NCBI RefSeq assembly: GCF_038069945.1
Contig: NZ_JBBPEV010000001.1
Location: 558,001-622,000 of the forward strand
From: Aquabacterium sp. A3
Lineage (GTDB): Bacteria; Pseudomonadota; Gammaproteobacteria; Burkholderiales; Burkholderiaceae_C
DNA: 64,000 nt
Direction: 5' to 3'
This document shows, piece after piece, positions 1-8,877 of the stretch. The notes under the pieces are model-generated. The model ran no database searches and was not told where the DNA came from. It saw only the letters and a program-made list of their open reading frames with translations. Position 1 is the first letter of the stretch. Each line of letters starts with the position of its first letter. The translations under genes and the position numbers were made by a program.

Positions 1-1
1 C

Positions 2-703
2 GGAGGGTGCGCACAAGGCACGATCGCCAGCGCAGGCAACTGGAGCAGCTCGCTGAACGCATCGTGCCCCCTCGAACAGGGGGGTGTGGACGTGAAGGCT
101 GGTGCCATCGCCTGGAGCAGCTCGGCCTCGCCGAGCAACGCCGCCGTGGTGTCGTACGGCACCAGCGGCCTGGGCGTGATCTCGTCGCTCGACTCTGGCG
201 CTACCGGCTCGCACGCCATTGACAACATCGGCCTGATGGATTCACTGGTCCTGAAGTTCAGCGACAACGTGTCCATCAATTCCGTGAAGGTGGGCTGGAA
301 TGCCACCGACTCGGGCACCAGCAACAGCTCCGGCACCTACAACGACTCCGACCTGGCCGTGCTGGCCTGGGTGAGCGCCGACCCTGGCGACAATGCCAAG
401 CCGCTGGACCTGACACCCTGGAGCGGCTGGCAGCTGGTGGCCAAGGTGCCCAACATCGGGTCACTGTCTGGCAATCAGGCCAGCTTCAGCAACGGCGGCA
501 TCACCTCCAGCTACTGGATGATCGCCGCGTACACATCGGGTGATTACTGTGCTGACGCCTTCAAGCTGCTGGCGGTGGCAGGCACCAAAAGCGACACCAC
601 CACGCCGCCTGGCAACCAGGTGCCCGAGCCTGCCTCGCTGGCCCTGCTGGGCGCGGTGGCCGTTGGTCTGGGTCTGAGCCGTCGGCGGCGTCAGGGCACC
701 TGA
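2..703 (+). CDS. PEP-CTERM sorting domain protein (5' end outside window)
   Basis: This is an exported protein of unknown function carrying the C-terminal signal recognised by the exosortase/PEP-CTERM system, which places proteins on the cell surface or in exopolysaccharide. The reading frame is open to the left edge, so the N-terminus and signal peptide are not seen. The visible body is Ser/Gly/Thr/Asn-rich, as is usual for this class. The C-terminus shows the three expected parts: a VPEP motif, a hydrophobic segment (about 15 residues), and a final Arg cluster (SRRRR). A strong terminator follows 20 bases after the stop. The sorting-signal assignment is firm; the molecular role is unknown. 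Confidence 0.85.
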   Translation, partial: GGCAQGTIASAGNWSSSLNASCPLEQGGVDVKAGAIAWSSSASPSNAAVVSYGTSGLGVISSLDSGATGSHAIDNIGLMDSLVLKFSDNVSINSVKVGWNATDSGTSNSSGTYNDSDLAVLAWVSADPGDNAKPLDLTPWSGWQLVAKVPNIGSLSGNQASFSNGGITSSYWMIAAYTSGDYCADAFKLLAVAGTKSDTTTPPGNQVPEPASLALLGAVAVGLGLSRRRRQGT

Positions 704-720
704 GCCGACCGGCGCAGCAA

Positions 721-746
721 AAAGCCCCGCATCGCGGGGCTTTTTT
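721..746. terminator. Rho-independent terminator, probably bidirectional
   Basis: A 7-bp GC stem (724-730 with 734-740) has a 3-base loop, is flanked by AAA on the left and is followed by six T. It lies between the convergent PEP-CTERM gene and ppa. The A-run/T-run symmetry would let it stop transcription from both sides. Confidence 0.85.
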
Positions 747-786
747 CATGGCCCCACCAACGGGGGCCAGGAGCGACTCAGCGCCA

Positions 787-1323
787 TCAGTGGCCCTTGT
801 CCGCAAAGGCCTTCAAGCCCGTGCGCACCTCGTCCTTGGCGGCTTCGATGCCATCCCAGCCCACGACCTTCACCCACTTGCCGGGCTCCAGATCCTTGTA
901 GTGCTCGAAGAAGTGCTTGATCTGGCTCACCAGCAGTTCGGGCAGGTCTTCCATCGACTGGATGCCCTTGTACATGGCGCAGATCTTCTCGGTGGGAACA
1001 GCCACCAGCTTGGAGTCACCGCCGGCCTCGTCTTCCATTTTCAGGATGCCCAAAGGACGGCAGGGAATGACCACGCCGGGCTGCAGCGGGAACGGCGTGA
1101 CCACCAGCACGTCCACGGGATCACCGTCGGCGGCGATCGTCTGGGGCACGTAGCCGTAATTGCAGGGATAGTGCATGGACGTGCCCATGAACCGATCCAC
1201 GAAGACGGCACCGGTTTCGTGATCGATCTCGTACTTGATCGGATCAGCGTTGGCAGGAATTTCGATGATGACGTTGAAGACATCAGGCGCCTTGGCGCCA
1301 GCAGGTACGTTCAGCAGGCTCAT
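787..1323 (-). CDS. ppa: Inorganic pyrophosphatase (family I)
   Basis: Cytoplasmic hydrolysis of pyrophosphate to two phosphates, which drives biosynthetic reactions forward. The 178-aa length matches bacterial family I enzymes. The signature DGDPVDVLV with its metal-binding aspartates is present, as is the upstream EIP...KYE region and the YGYVP segment. The start chosen is ATG at 1323 (MSLLNVPAG), the usual N-terminus in Burkholderiales; a TTG five codons upstream is also in frame but unlikely. No good Shine-Dalgarno sequence is visible. The gene is single, convergent with the PEP-CTERM gene, and divergent from the phasin gene. Confidence 0.96.
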   Translation of the reverse strand: MSLLNVPAGAKAPDVFNVIIEIPANADPIKYEIDHETGAVFVDRFMGTSMHYPCNYGYVPQTIAADGDPVDVLVVTPFPLQPGVVIPCRPLGILKMEDEAGGDSKLVAVPTEKICAMYKGIQSMEDLPELLVSQIKHFFEHYKDLEPGKWVKVVGWDGIEAAKDEVRTGLKAFADKGH

Positions 1324-1447
1324 GGAGGGGCTCAACAAGTTGTAGATCGGTTCAAGCCCTCAAGTGTAGGCCAGGCGACCCTGTGTTGGACACCACGCGC
1401 GCAGCTTGACACCCCGTTCGCGGAGGTGGCCAGCACGACAGAAACAC

Positions 1448-1502
1448 TTTTTTGCTGCGCCGCACAAAAAACACTTGCAATCCGATTCAGGATCCATATA
1501 CT
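1448..1502 (+). promoter_or_regulatory. Candidate phasin promoter with upstream near-palindrome
   Basis: A sigma-70-like promoter is visible: TTGCAA at 1475-1480 and TATACT at 1497-1502, spaced by 16 bases and about 70 bases before the phasin start. Just upstream lies a 24-base near-palindrome (1448-1471): T6, a GC-rich core with TGC/GCA elements, then A6. Phasin genes in this order are commonly repressed by PhaR, which binds near the promoter, so this element is a candidate operator; that link is inference. Confidence 0.5.
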
Positions 1503-1569
1503 AAGAGTCATGTTGCAACGCAGCATTCATGCAACAAGCCACTGATCATCAACCTTGACGGAGATCCAC

Positions 1570-2118
1570 ATGCTGACCGCTGAACAACTGATGGCCGCCC
1601 ACAAAGCCAACATCGCCACCCTGTTTGACCTGAGCCAAAAGGCTTTTGAAGGCGTGGAAAAGCTGGTCGAACTGAACATGCAGGTTGCCAAGACCTCGAT
1701 GGACGAAGCTGCCGAGCATGCCAAGGCCGTGATGGCTGCCAAAGATCCTCAAGAACTGATGGCGCTGCAGGCTTCCCTGCTGCAGCCCTCGGCTGAGAAG
1801 GCTGCCGCTTATGGCCGTCATCTGTACGACATCGCCTCGAGCACCGGCAGCGAAGTGAGCAAGCTGGCCGAGTCCCAAGTGGCAGATGCCCAGAAAAAGT
1901 TCATGTCGGTGGTGGACAACGCCGTCAAGAATGCCCCTGCCGGCACTGAAAACGCTGTGGTGCTGGTGAAGTCGGCTGTGGCCGCCGCCAACAACGCTTT
2001 CGACTCGGTTCAAAAAGCCGCCAAGCAAGCCGCCGACGTGGCTGAAGCCAACTTCCAGGCCATCACCAGCACGGCCGTGAAGGCTTCGCAAGCCGCCAAG
2101 CCTCGCAAGGCTGCTTGA
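1570..2118 (+). CDS. Phasin family protein (PhaP-type)
   Basis: A small amphipathic helical protein (182 aa) that coats polyhydroxyalkanoate granules. The sequence begins MLTAEQLMAAHKANI, followed by the typical FDLSQKAFEGVEKLVELN segment of the Phasin_2 family. It is Ala/Lys-rich, has almost no aromatic residues after the N-terminus, and ends in a Lys/Ala tail (KPRKAA). The start at 1570 has a good ribosome-binding site (ACGGAGA). A TTG five codons upstream is in frame but lacks this support. It has its own promoter and terminator. No phaC/A/B genes lie in the window, so the PHA link rests on family knowledge. Confidence 0.92.
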   Translation: MLTAEQLMAAHKANIATLFDLSQKAFEGVEKLVELNMQVAKTSMDEAAEHAKAVMAAKDPQELMALQASLLQPSAEKAAAYGRHLYDIASSTGSEVSKLAESQVADAQKKFMSVVDNAVKNAPAGTENAVVLVKSAVAAANNAFDSVQKAAKQAADVAEANFQAITSTAVKASQAAKPRKAA

Positions 2119-2290
2119 TCCTGCAGGGACACTGCGCTGCCCTTCGGCTTACACAACTTTGCATTGCAAGCCGACCGCCAGCCTGAACTGTCTGTCCCTG
2201 GAAGGATCACACGGATGCCGCCCTGGACAAGCGGCACTCCCTGAAAGGTTGTCTCCTCGGTACCCCATGAACCTTTCTAAGGTACCTTTC

Positions 2291-2322
2291 AAGCCCGGTG
2301 GTTCTGCCATCGGGCTTTTTTT
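2291..2322 (+). terminator. Rho-independent terminator after phasin gene
   Basis: A stem of seven perfect pairs (AAGCCCG 2291-2297 with CGGGCTT 2311-2317), extended by four more including one G-T pair, with a 5-base loop and a following T-run. It sits about 170 bases after the phasin stop and immediately before aat. Confidence 0.8.
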
Positions 2323-2333
2323 ATGATTGGCAG

Positions 2334-3083
2334 ATGATTCCCTGGCTGGACGCAGACACCCCGTTTCCCGACACCCGCGAGGCCCTGGGCCCTGGGTCGG
2401 AGGCCCCTGGCCTGCTGGCGGTCGGTGGTGGGTTGAGCACGACGCGATTGCGTCAGGCCTACCGCCGGGGCATCTTTCCCTGGTTCAGCGAAGGACAGCC
2501 CGTGCTGTGGTGGAGTACCGCGCCCCGCATGGTGCTGCCAGTGGATGAATTCAGGGTGTCGCGCTCGCTGCGCAAGACCTTGCGCAAGTTCGTGCGCAGT
2601 CCGGGCCATGAAGTGAGGGTGGACCACGCCTTCGACCTGGTGCTCAATTTGTGCGCCGGCACACCGCGTGAAGGGCAATCGGGCACCTGGATCGTGCCGG
2701 AAATGCAAGCCGCCTACCGCGCCTGGCACCGCGAAGGCGATGTTCATTCTTTTGAAACCTGGGTGGATGGGCGCCTGGTGGGTGGGCTGTACGGCGTGTG
2801 TCAAGGCCGCATGTTTTACGGCGAGTCCATGTTCAGCCTGCAAGCAGACGCATCGAAGATTGCGCTGGCGGCCTTGGTCGGTTTCTGCAAGACCCAGGGA
2901 ATTGCCCTGATCGATTGTCAGCAGCAAACACGTCATCTGGGGTCATTGGGCGCACGCCCCTGGCCCAGAGAACGCTTCGAAGCGCACCTCAGACAGGTGG
3001 TTGATCTGCCACCGCCCACAGAATGGTCCTATGATCTGTCGGACTGGATGAGCGAGGATGTTGCCACCGCCGTGGCCCCCTGA
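2334..3083 (+). CDS. aat: Leucyl/phenylalanyl-tRNA--protein transferase
   Basis: Transfers Leu or Phe from aminoacyl-tRNA to proteins with N-terminal Arg or Lys, creating N-degrons read by ClpS/ClpAP. The 249-aa protein has the family landmarks: FPWF near residue 50, the [13 protein letters not shown] segment, HSFETW, GGLYGV and FYGESMFS. The chosen start (MIPWLDAD) is the standard family N-terminus. The gene is followed at once by bpt, the other N-degron transferase, so the pair probably forms one transcription unit. Confidence 0.97.
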   Translation: MIPWLDADTPFPDTREALGPGSEAPGLLAVGGGLSTTRLRQAYRRGIFPWFSEGQPVLWWSTAPRMVLPVDEFRVSRSLRKTLRKFVRSPGHEVRVDHAFDLVLNLCAGTPREGQSGTWIVPEMQAAYRAWHREGDVHSFETWVDGRLVGGLYGVCQGRMFYGESMFSLQADASKIALAALVGFCKTQGIALIDCQQQTRHLGSLGARPWPRERFEAHLRQVVDLPPPTEWSYDLSDWMSEDVATAVAP

Positions 3084-3105
3084 ACTGCGACCTCATGAGC
3101 TGCCC

Positions 3106-3873
3106 GTGACCCACCTCAAAGACCTTCCGCTGGCGTCCCTGCAGTTCTACGCCACCGCACCCTACCCGTGCAGTTACCTTGAAGGCAAAACGGCACGTTC
3201 GCAGGTGGCCACGCCCAGCCACATCATCAATGCCGATGTGTACTCCGGCCTGGTCGCCAACGGCTTTCGCCGCAGCGGCATGTTCACCTACCGGCCATAC
3301 TGTGACGGATGCCGTGCCTGTGTGCCCCTGCGCATCCCTGTAGACCGGTTCAAGGCCAACCGCAGTCAGCGCAGAGCATGGCGAGACCACCAGGACCTGG
3401 AGGCACGCGTGCTGCGCTTGTGCTTCACCCCCGAACACTACCAGCTGTACCTGCGCTATCAAGCTGGGCGCCATGCGGGTGGTGGCATGGACCATGACTC
3501 GGTGGATCAGTATTCCCAGTTCCTGCTGCAAAGCCGGGTGAATTCAAGGCTGGTGGAATTCAGAACACCACCGCAGGCCGGCGAAAGCGTGGGCGCCTTG
3601 AAGATGGTCTCGATCCTGGACATCCTCAATGACGGGCTGTCGGCGGTCTACACCTTCTATGAGCCCGAGGATGGCCGCAGTTACGGCACCTACAACATCC
3701 TGTGGCAGATCGAACAGGCACGCGCCCTGGGGCTGTCCAACCTGTACCTGGGCTACTGGATTGCCGACAGCCGCAAAATGGCCTACAAGTCGCAGTTCCA
3801 TCCACATCAGTTGCTGGTCGGCGGACAGTGGCAGGATGCCGCTGGCCCGCTGTTTTCCAGCACGGCCGGCTGA
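3106..3873 (+). CDS. bpt: Arginyl/aspartate-leucyl transferase (Bpt/Ate family)
   Basis: Bacterial member of the arginyltransferase family. In proteobacteria these proteins transfer Leu to N-terminal Asp or Glu and so feed the ClpS pathway. Visible landmarks: [12 protein letters not shown] near the N-terminus, the Cys-rich [17 protein letters not shown], and the GCN5-like fold segment [14 protein letters not shown]...YLGYWI. A GTG start at 3106 gives the usual (M)THLKDLPL N-terminus. An upstream ATG at 3058 would overlap aat by 26 bases and add 16 Pro-rich residues not typical of the family. Start is therefore moderately uncertain; the function is clear. Confidence 0.93.
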   Translation: MTHLKDLPLASLQFYATAPYPCSYLEGKTARSQVATPSHIINADVYSGLVANGFRRSGMFTYRPYCDGCRACVPLRIPVDRFKANRSQRRAWRDHQDLEARVLRLCFTPEHYQLYLRYQAGRHAGGGMDHDSVDQYSQFLLQSRVNSRLVEFRTPPQAGESVGALKMVSILDILNDGLSAVYTFYEPEDGRSYGTYNILWQIEQARALGLSNLYLGYWIADSRKMAYKSQFHPHQLLVGGQWQDAAGPLFSSTAG

Positions 3874-3911
3874 GGGGCGGCGGACCACGCCTCAGCCAGC
3901 CTGAAAGAGGC

Positions 3912-4655
3912 TCATGGGCTGAGGATGACCGTGCCGCTGACGGTGACGCTCAGGGTGCCCTTGCCCGGCTCCACGGGCAGTGGTGCATCGGCCGCCTCCA
4001 TGGCCTTGGCCCGCATCGCCATCATGGGCGCACGATACTGCACACCAGGATCGGTGGACGACACCGAAATCTCGCCAAGGCTGTAGCCCTTGAAACCAAA
4101 GGCCTGAGCCATCTCTTGTGCCCGACTTTTGAACTGCCGGATGGCTTCTTGTGTGAGCGCAGACTCCTGGCGCTCGCGCAGGGCCCTGGACAGGCCGTAC
4201 TGCACCTGCCCCACCTGCAGCGTGCCCAGACGGCCCACTGTCTGGGCGATGCGGGCACCGTCCGTGCCCTCCAGCACCAGCTGGGCGCTGCCCTGCCAGC
4301 CGGCAATGCGCCCTTGGTTGCTGTAGCGGGGCTGCACCGAGAAACCACTGGTTCGCACCTCCATGCCCTCGTGTCCTTTTGCCGCCTTGCGGGCCTCGGC
4401 CAGGGCGGTGTCCAGCGCCTGCCGCACGGCCTGCTGAACCTCGTTGGCCTGGGTGCCGTCGCGCTGCACATGCATGGTCACGCTCATCCAGTCTTGCGTG
4501 AGTTCTTCAGAGGCCGAGGCGCTGAAACTGATGGTGTTGGCGCGCACGGACGCCTCCTGAGCCGACGCCCCTGCCCACGGCAGCGACAAGGCGGACCAGA
4601 CACAGCCGAGCCACAAGACTTGACGCGCACGTTGGCTGAAATGAACTTGATGCAT
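3912..4655 (-). CDS. SIMPL domain (DUF541) periplasmic protein
   Basis: A 247-aa exported protein with an N-terminal signal peptide (hydrophobic stretch ending near PWAGASAQ, residues 10-33) and one SIMPL/DUF541 domain. Family members are periplasmic or outer-membrane proteins of poorly defined function linked to oxidative stress. The domain shows the family pattern: repeated betas with ISFSASASEELTQDW, the Tyr-Gly-Leu motif in the middle (YGLSRALRERQ), and the C-terminal LSVTVSGTVIL strand. The start at 4655 gives a clean signal peptide; longer in-frame sequence upstream runs antiparallel through ompR and is not coding. It is divergent from ompR. Confidence 0.88.
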   Translation of the reverse strand: MHQVHFSQRARQVLWLGCVWSALSLPWAGASAQEASVRANTISFSASASEELTQDWMSVTMHVQRDGTQANEVQQAVRQALDTALAEARKAAKGHEGMEVRTSGFSVQPRYSNQGRIAGWQGSAQLVLEGTDGARIAQTVGRLGTLQVGQVQYGLSRALRERQESALTQEAIRQFKSRAQEMAQAFGFKGYSLGEISVSSTDPGVQYRAPMMAMRAKAMEAADAPLPVEPGKGTLSVTVSGTVILSP

Positions 4656-4767
4656 GGGTTCCCCACAACATTGAGATGAAGTCTTAACGCTCGAACGGCT
4701 GCAACGGTGGACCGCGCGCACCACGCGCAGGTGTACAGACTTGACGCAGCTTCGATCCAGCCGCAAT

Positions 4768-4839
4768 ATTTGTAACAAGCGGTCAGGCAAGCCCGAAATC
4801 ACGCCCAAAACCTGCGCACAATCCGCGCTTGTTACAAAT
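4768..4839. repeat. 14-bp perfect inverted repeat upstream of ompR-type gene
   Basis: The 14-base arm at 4768-4781 (core TTTGTAACAAG) is repeated exactly on the opposite strand at 4826-4839, with 44 bases between. Both arms lie in the 198-bp gap between the divergent SIMPL and ompR-type genes, and the second ends 15 bases before the ompR start. The GTAACA element resembles half-sites bound by OmpR-family regulators. Autoregulation by the adjacent response regulator is the simplest reading, but is inference. Confidence 0.6.
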
Positions 4840-4853
4840 GCCGAGGAAGATCC

Positions 4854-5591
4854 ATGACCTCCGTTTCCAGCAACCCGCGGCCCGATCGGGTCCTCGTCGT
4901 CGATGACGATGCGCGCATCAGAGACCTGCTGCGCCGCTACCTGAGCCAGGAGGGCTTTGACGTGCTGCTGGCAGAAGATGCCAAGGCACTGAACCGCCTG
5001 CTCACGCGTGAAACGGTCGACCTCATCGTGCTGGACCTCATGCTGCCCGGCGAAGATGGTTTGTCCATTTGCCGACGCCTGCGCGCCGCCAATGACATCA
5101 CCCCCATCATCATGCTCACGGCCAAGGTGGAGGATGTGGACCGCATCGTCGGTCTGGAGGTCGGCGCCGATGATTACCTGCCCAAGCCCTTCAATCCACG
5201 AGAACTGCTGGCGCGCATCCATGCGGTCTTGCGTCGCCGCCCCGCCCCTGAGGCGCCTGGCGCACCAGCCAAAGAAGCGCAAACGGTGGCCTTCGGGCCA
5301 TTCGAGTTCGATCTGGCGCTGCGCCGTCTCAGCAAGGAAGGCGAGCCCATTGCACTGACAACGGGTGAGTTCTCCATGCTCAAGGCCCTGGTGCGACACC
5401 CGCGTCAGCCCTTGAGCCGCGACAAACTCGCCCAACTGGCGCGCGGGCGCGAGTTCGAGCCCTTTGACCGCAGCCTGGACGTTCAGATTTCGCGGCTGCG
5501 CAAGATGATCGAGCCCGATCCTGCACAACCTCGCTACATTCAAACCGTCTGGGGCGTGGGTTATGTGTTTGTGCCGGATGGCGGGGCCTGA
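4854..5591 (+). CDS. ompR: OmpR-type response regulator
   Basis: Two-component DNA-binding response regulator (245 aa). Receiver domain residues 11-130: acidic pocket DDD at 17-19, phospho-acceptor Asp61 in VLDLMLPG, Lys111 in LPKPF. C-terminal winged-helix domain from about residue 145, ending with VWGVGYVFVPDG. Ribosome-binding site GAGGAAG lies before ATG 4854. The sensor gene starts 3 bases after the stop, so both are co-transcribed. Closest to OmpR of the EnvZ/OmpR pair, whose usual signals are osmolarity and envelope stress; its actual signal here is unknown. The long inverted repeat just upstream is a candidate operator. Confidence 0.9.
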   Translation: MTSVSSNPRPDRVLVVDDDARIRDLLRRYLSQEGFDVLLAEDAKALNRLLTRETVDLIVLDLMLPGEDGLSICRRLRAANDITPIIMLTAKVEDVDRIVGLEVGADDYLPKPFNPRELLARIHAVLRRRPAPEAPGAPAKEAQTVAFGPFEFDLALRRLSKEGEPIALTTGEFSMLKALVRHPRQPLSRDKLAQLARGREFEPFDRSLDVQISRLRKMIEPDPAQPRYIQTVWGVGYVFVPDGGA

Positions 5592-5594
5592 TCA

Positions 5595-6923
5595 ATGCCG
5601 CGCAAGCGCTTCGCGCTGAGTCTGTTCTGGCGAACCTTCATCCTGCTGGGTCTGCTGCTGATCGCCGGCATCGTGGCCTGGGTGCAAACGTTTCGGGCCC
5701 TGGAGTTCGAACCCCGCTCGGTCCAGGCGGCCCAGCAGATTGCCAGCCTGGTCAACCTCACGCGGGCGGGTTTGCGCTATGCCGACAGCATCAACCGGGT
5801 GACCCTGATCAAGACCCTGTCAGATCAGGAATCGTTGGTGCTCAAGCCACGCGAACCCACAGACCAGTGGGAGGCGTTCGAAGTCAGCCGATTCAGCCGA
5901 GCGATTGGCGAAGAGTTGCGCTCTCGACTGGGGCCCAACACCGTGGTGGCCGGCAGCGTCAATGGCGTGCCGGGCTTGTGGGTGGGCTTTCAGATCGAAC
6001 GGGACGCCTACTGGCTGCAAGCCGACACGCGGCGCATCGAGCCCATGACCGGGCGCACCTGGTTTGTGTGGGTGGGCATTGCCATGGTGGCCACGCTGCT
6101 GGGCTCGGCCGTGATCGCCCGCCTCATCAACCAGCCCTTGAAAGAACTCTCGTTCGCGGCCAGCCGCATACGAGAGGGTGAATACGACTCTGTGCTGGAT
6201 GAGTCCATGATCACGCGCGAGATTCGTGAGGTGAACCAGGGCTTCAACCGCATGGCGCGCGAGCTGGCCAAGGTGGAAGAAGACCGTGCCGTGATGCTGG
6301 CAGGCATCTCGCATGACCTGCGCACCCCGCTGGCCCGCATGCGCCTGGAGGCCGAGATGAGCGTGGTGGATGAAGAGGCCAAGCGCAACATGGCCGCCGA
6401 CATCGACCAGCTCGACGCCATCATCGACAAGTTCATGGACTACGCCCGGCCAGGCGAGGTCGAGCTGGTGCCTGTGCACCTGTCATCGGTGGTGGACAAG
6501 GCCATCAGCCAGTTCCGTGACACCAAGCGCATCCGCATCACGGCCAAACTGCCCATCGACACACGGGTGATGGCCGATGAAACCGAACTCAGCCGTGTGC
6601 TGACCAACTTGTTTGAGAACGCTCGCCGTTATGGGCGCAACACCTACACCGGCGTGACCAACGTCGAGGTGAACTACACGCGCTCAGGCTCGTGGGTGGT
6701 GCTCAGCGTGCGCGACCATGGGCCTGGCGTGGCGGTTGAAAAGCTGGCCCAGTTGACCACCCCCTTCTTCCGGGGAGACGCTGCGCGCACGGCCGCCACT
6801 GGCGCAGGCCTGGGCCTGGCCATTGTGGAAAAGGCGTTGCAACGCATGGGTGGCGGCTTTGAGCTGGCCAACGCCCAGGGGGGCGGCCTGGTGGCCCACA
6901 TCAAACTCAAGCGCGCCGCCTGA
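5595..6923 (+). CDS. envZ: EnvZ-type sensor histidine kinase
   Basis: Inner-membrane sensor kinase (442 aa), partner of the preceding regulator. TM1 at about residues 11-30, a periplasmic domain of about 125 residues, TM2 at about 156-176, then a HAMP linker (PLKELSFAASRIREGEYD), the phospho-acceptor His240 in GISHDLRTPLAR, and an HATPase domain with the N-box (NLFENARRYG), DHGPGV and GAGLGLAIVEKAL. All catalytic motifs are intact. It ends 18 bases before the convergent ispF stop. Confidence 0.9.
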   Translation: MPRKRFALSLFWRTFILLGLLLIAGIVAWVQTFRALEFEPRSVQAAQQIASLVNLTRAGLRYADSINRVTLIKTLSDQESLVLKPREPTDQWEAFEVSRFSRAIGEELRSRLGPNTVVAGSVNGVPGLWVGFQIERDAYWLQADTRRIEPMTGRTWFVWVGIAMVATLLGSAVIARLINQPLKELSFAASRIREGEYDSVLDESMITREIREVNQGFNRMARELAKVEEDRAVMLAGISHDLRTPLARMRLEAEMSVVDEEAKRNMAADIDQLDAIIDKFMDYARPGEVELVPVHLSSVVDKAISQFRDTKRIRITAKLPIDTRVMADETELSRVLTNLFENARRYGRNTYTGVTNVEVNYTRSGSWVVLSVRDHGPGVAVEKLAQLTTPFFRGDAARTAATGAGLGLAIVEKALQRMGGGFELANAQGGGLVAHIKLKRAA

Positions 6924-6941
6924 TCGATCGGCGCAAGGGCC

Positions 6942-7430
6942 TCAGGCTGCCGCCAGCAAACAGACTGCGCGCGCCTCGATGGAGCGGCCTTCGCCCACGG
7001 GGCCCATTTTTTCTGCCGTCTTGGCCTTGACGTTGACATGCGCCGTGGGGACGCCCAAGGCCTCGGCAATGTGAGTGCACATGGCGGGAATGTGGGGCGC
7101 CATTTTCGGGGCCTGGGCCACGATGGTGGCGTCGACATTGACCACCGTCCACCCTGAGGCCCTGACCCTGGTTGCGGCCTCGCGCAGCAACACCACCGAG
7201 TCGGCCCCTTTGAAAGCCGGGTCGGTGTCAGGGAAGTGCCGACCGATGTCGCCCAAACCTGCAGCGCCCAGCACCGCATCCGTAATGGCGTGCAAGAGCG
7301 CGTCGGCATCAGAGTGCCCCAGCAGACCATGGGTATGAGGGATGGTGACACCACCCAGTATCAGCGGACGACCGATGACCAGGGCATGGGTATCCCAGCC
7401 CTCCCCGATGCGGAAAGGAAAGCCGTTCAT
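6942..7430 (-). CDS. ispF: 2-C-methyl-D-erythritol 2,4-cyclodiphosphate synthase
   Basis: Fifth step of the MEP isoprenoid pathway: cyclises CDP-ME phosphate to MEcPP, releasing CMP. The 162-aa length is standard. Metal ligands are seen in DTH (Asp13, His15) and in the block [10 protein letters not shown], followed by [16 protein letters not shown]. The C-terminal [14 protein letters not shown] substrate loop is present. The start at 7430 ([15 protein letters not shown]) fits the family. In related bacteria ispD lies directly upstream; here it is 4 kb away on the same strand (11503-12255) with unrelated genes between. Confidence 0.97.
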   Translation of the reverse strand: MNGFPFRIGEGWDTHALVIGRPLILGGVTIPHTHGLLGHSDADALLHAITDAVLGAAGLGDIGRHFPDTDPAFKGADSVVLLREAATRVRASGWTVVNVDATIVAQAPKMAPHIPAMCTHIAEALGVPTAHVNVKAKTAEKMGPVGEGRSIEARAVCLLAAA

Positions 7431-7498
7431 GGGGCAACATTTTGACACGCCAAACTGGCGCACACCCGCGCGGGCTGCCCCGCTCAGGCCTCACCCCT

Positions 7499-8860
7499 TC
7501 ACGGCCGTGTCAGCTCGTCGACGATGCGCAGGCAAGTGGCGTCCAGCGCCTGCAGGTGGGCGACGATCTCGTCTCGCGAGGCTTCGGCGCGCTCCCACAT
7601 CACCGGCATGTAAATGCGGTCATCCAGTTCGACGATCATCTGGAGATGATCCAGGTTGGCAACGGCGGGCACCAGTTCGATCAGGCGAATGCGTGCATCT
7701 GGCGGCATCGCGCTGTTGGCGTTGCCGACATTGGTGGCATGGCAACTCTGCGGCATGGCGTTGCGCGCGCGCACGTTGCGCAGGATGCGGGTGAGCATCG
7801 TGCGCCCCAGGTAGGGCACGGCCTCGTAGAACAGATAAAGCCAGAAAGATTCACGCTGCTCGAACCTGCGCACGAACTCGTCTTGTTGCGCCTTGATGGA
7901 GGCAGCACGCTCGTGCAAGGTCTTGCGCCCTGATTCGATGATCAGGAAGGTGGCCACATGGTTGCCCCACAAGGGCCGGCTGGCCACGTCCGGCGCATGA
8001 AAACGCCTCAGGTCGATGGACGTGCGAATGACTGCGGCGGCGGCTGGATCGTGTGGCGCCTTGGCCAGGAAGGTTTCAGTCAGCACCAGCGTGATGAAGA
8101 CATTCACGGACACCCCCAGGCTGCGGGCCGCCTGCCTCAGTGTGCTGGCAGGGACGGGCAACACGTAGTGCTTGACGCAATGGTAGGACGGCACGGTGCG
8201 CCAAGGGGTACCGACGCGTTGAATGTGCAGGGGCGCGAGCCGCTTGGCCAGCGCGACGGCGTGCCGGCGAGATCGCCACATCTGACGTGGCCACTGCCAC
8301 CAATGAAGGGGCCGCACCGCATCAAGCAACGACGGTGCGTCCAGCGGTTGCTGGCTCATGGGGGGCCCGCCATTGAGGCGGTGCATGATCTCCGTGACCA
8401 GCCGCTGCATGGTGCGCCCATCGGCCAGCAGATGGTGAACCGACATGAACAACACAGGGGTGTGCGCATGGGGTATGTACCGAAAGCGGCACAGCAGACC
8501 ACGCTCCATGGGCAGCACCTCGTTGACCAGCCTGTTTTGCTCGTCTTCGAGGGCCTCCCGGTCCCCGGCGTCAAGGTGCGCCTCCACACGCCAGGCCATG
8601 TCAAAGAGTTGATCAAGGATGTCGTCGTCTGGCAGCACGCGCAATCGGTGCAGGTGCCATCCGGGCTCGACAACAGCCCGCAGGCGGGGGAACGCAGACA
8701 GCAGCTCTCGCACCACCGCCCTGACCGTGTCGGCGGGTACCGGCGCGTCCAGCCGCATGAGGTAAGGCAGCATGGTGCTGCCCATCAGACCTTCAACCGA
8801 CAGGTAGCCGTGTTCCGAATAGTTCAGCGCGATGACGCTGCCACCATGATCTCTTTGCAT
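7499..8860 (-). CDS. Condensation-domain superfamily acyltransferase, uncharacterised
   Basis: A 453-aa protein of the CoA-dependent acyltransferase / NRPS condensation-domain superfamily, with the catalytic HHxxxDG motif present as HHLLADG at residues 142-148. Members esterify or amidate acyl thioesters onto an alcohol or amine. The usual two-lobe layout is visible: an N-terminal lobe to about residue 180 and a C-terminal lobe with a WGNH-type segment (PLWGNHVATFLI near 305). It stands alone, with no carrier or adenylation domain or neighbouring synthase genes, so it is closer to free-standing acyltransferases (Pap/AATase/WS-type) than to a peptide synthetase module. Substrates are unknown. 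It is divergent from amtB. Confidence 0.7.
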   Translation of the reverse strand: MQRDHGGSVIALNYSEHGYLSVEGLMGSTMLPYLMRLDAPVPADTVRAVVRELLSAFPRLRAVVEPGWHLHRLRVLPDDDILDQLFDMAWRVEAHLDAGDREALEDEQNRLVNEVLPMERGLLCRFRYIPHAHTPVLFMSVHHLLADGRTMQRLVTEIMHRLNGGPPMSQQPLDAPSLLDAVRPLHWWQWPRQMWRSRRHAVALAKRLAPLHIQRVGTPWRTVPSYHCVKHYVLPVPASTLRQAARSLGVSVNVFITLVLTETFLAKAPHDPAAAAVIRTSIDLRRFHAPDVASRPLWGNHVATFLIIESGRKTLHERAASIKAQQDEFVRRFEQRESFWLYLFYEAVPYLGRTMLTRILRNVRARNAMPQSCHATNVGNANSAMPPDARIRLIELVPAVANLDHLQMIVELDDRIYMPVMWERAEASRDEIVAHLQALDATCLRIVDELTRP

Positions 8861-8877
8861 GACAAAGAACTCTACAG

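Noticed and set aside
4656..5543. N-terminal extension of the SIMPL gene through ompR
   Set aside because: The extension is antisense to ompR, and the internal ATG at 4655 gives a proper signal peptide.
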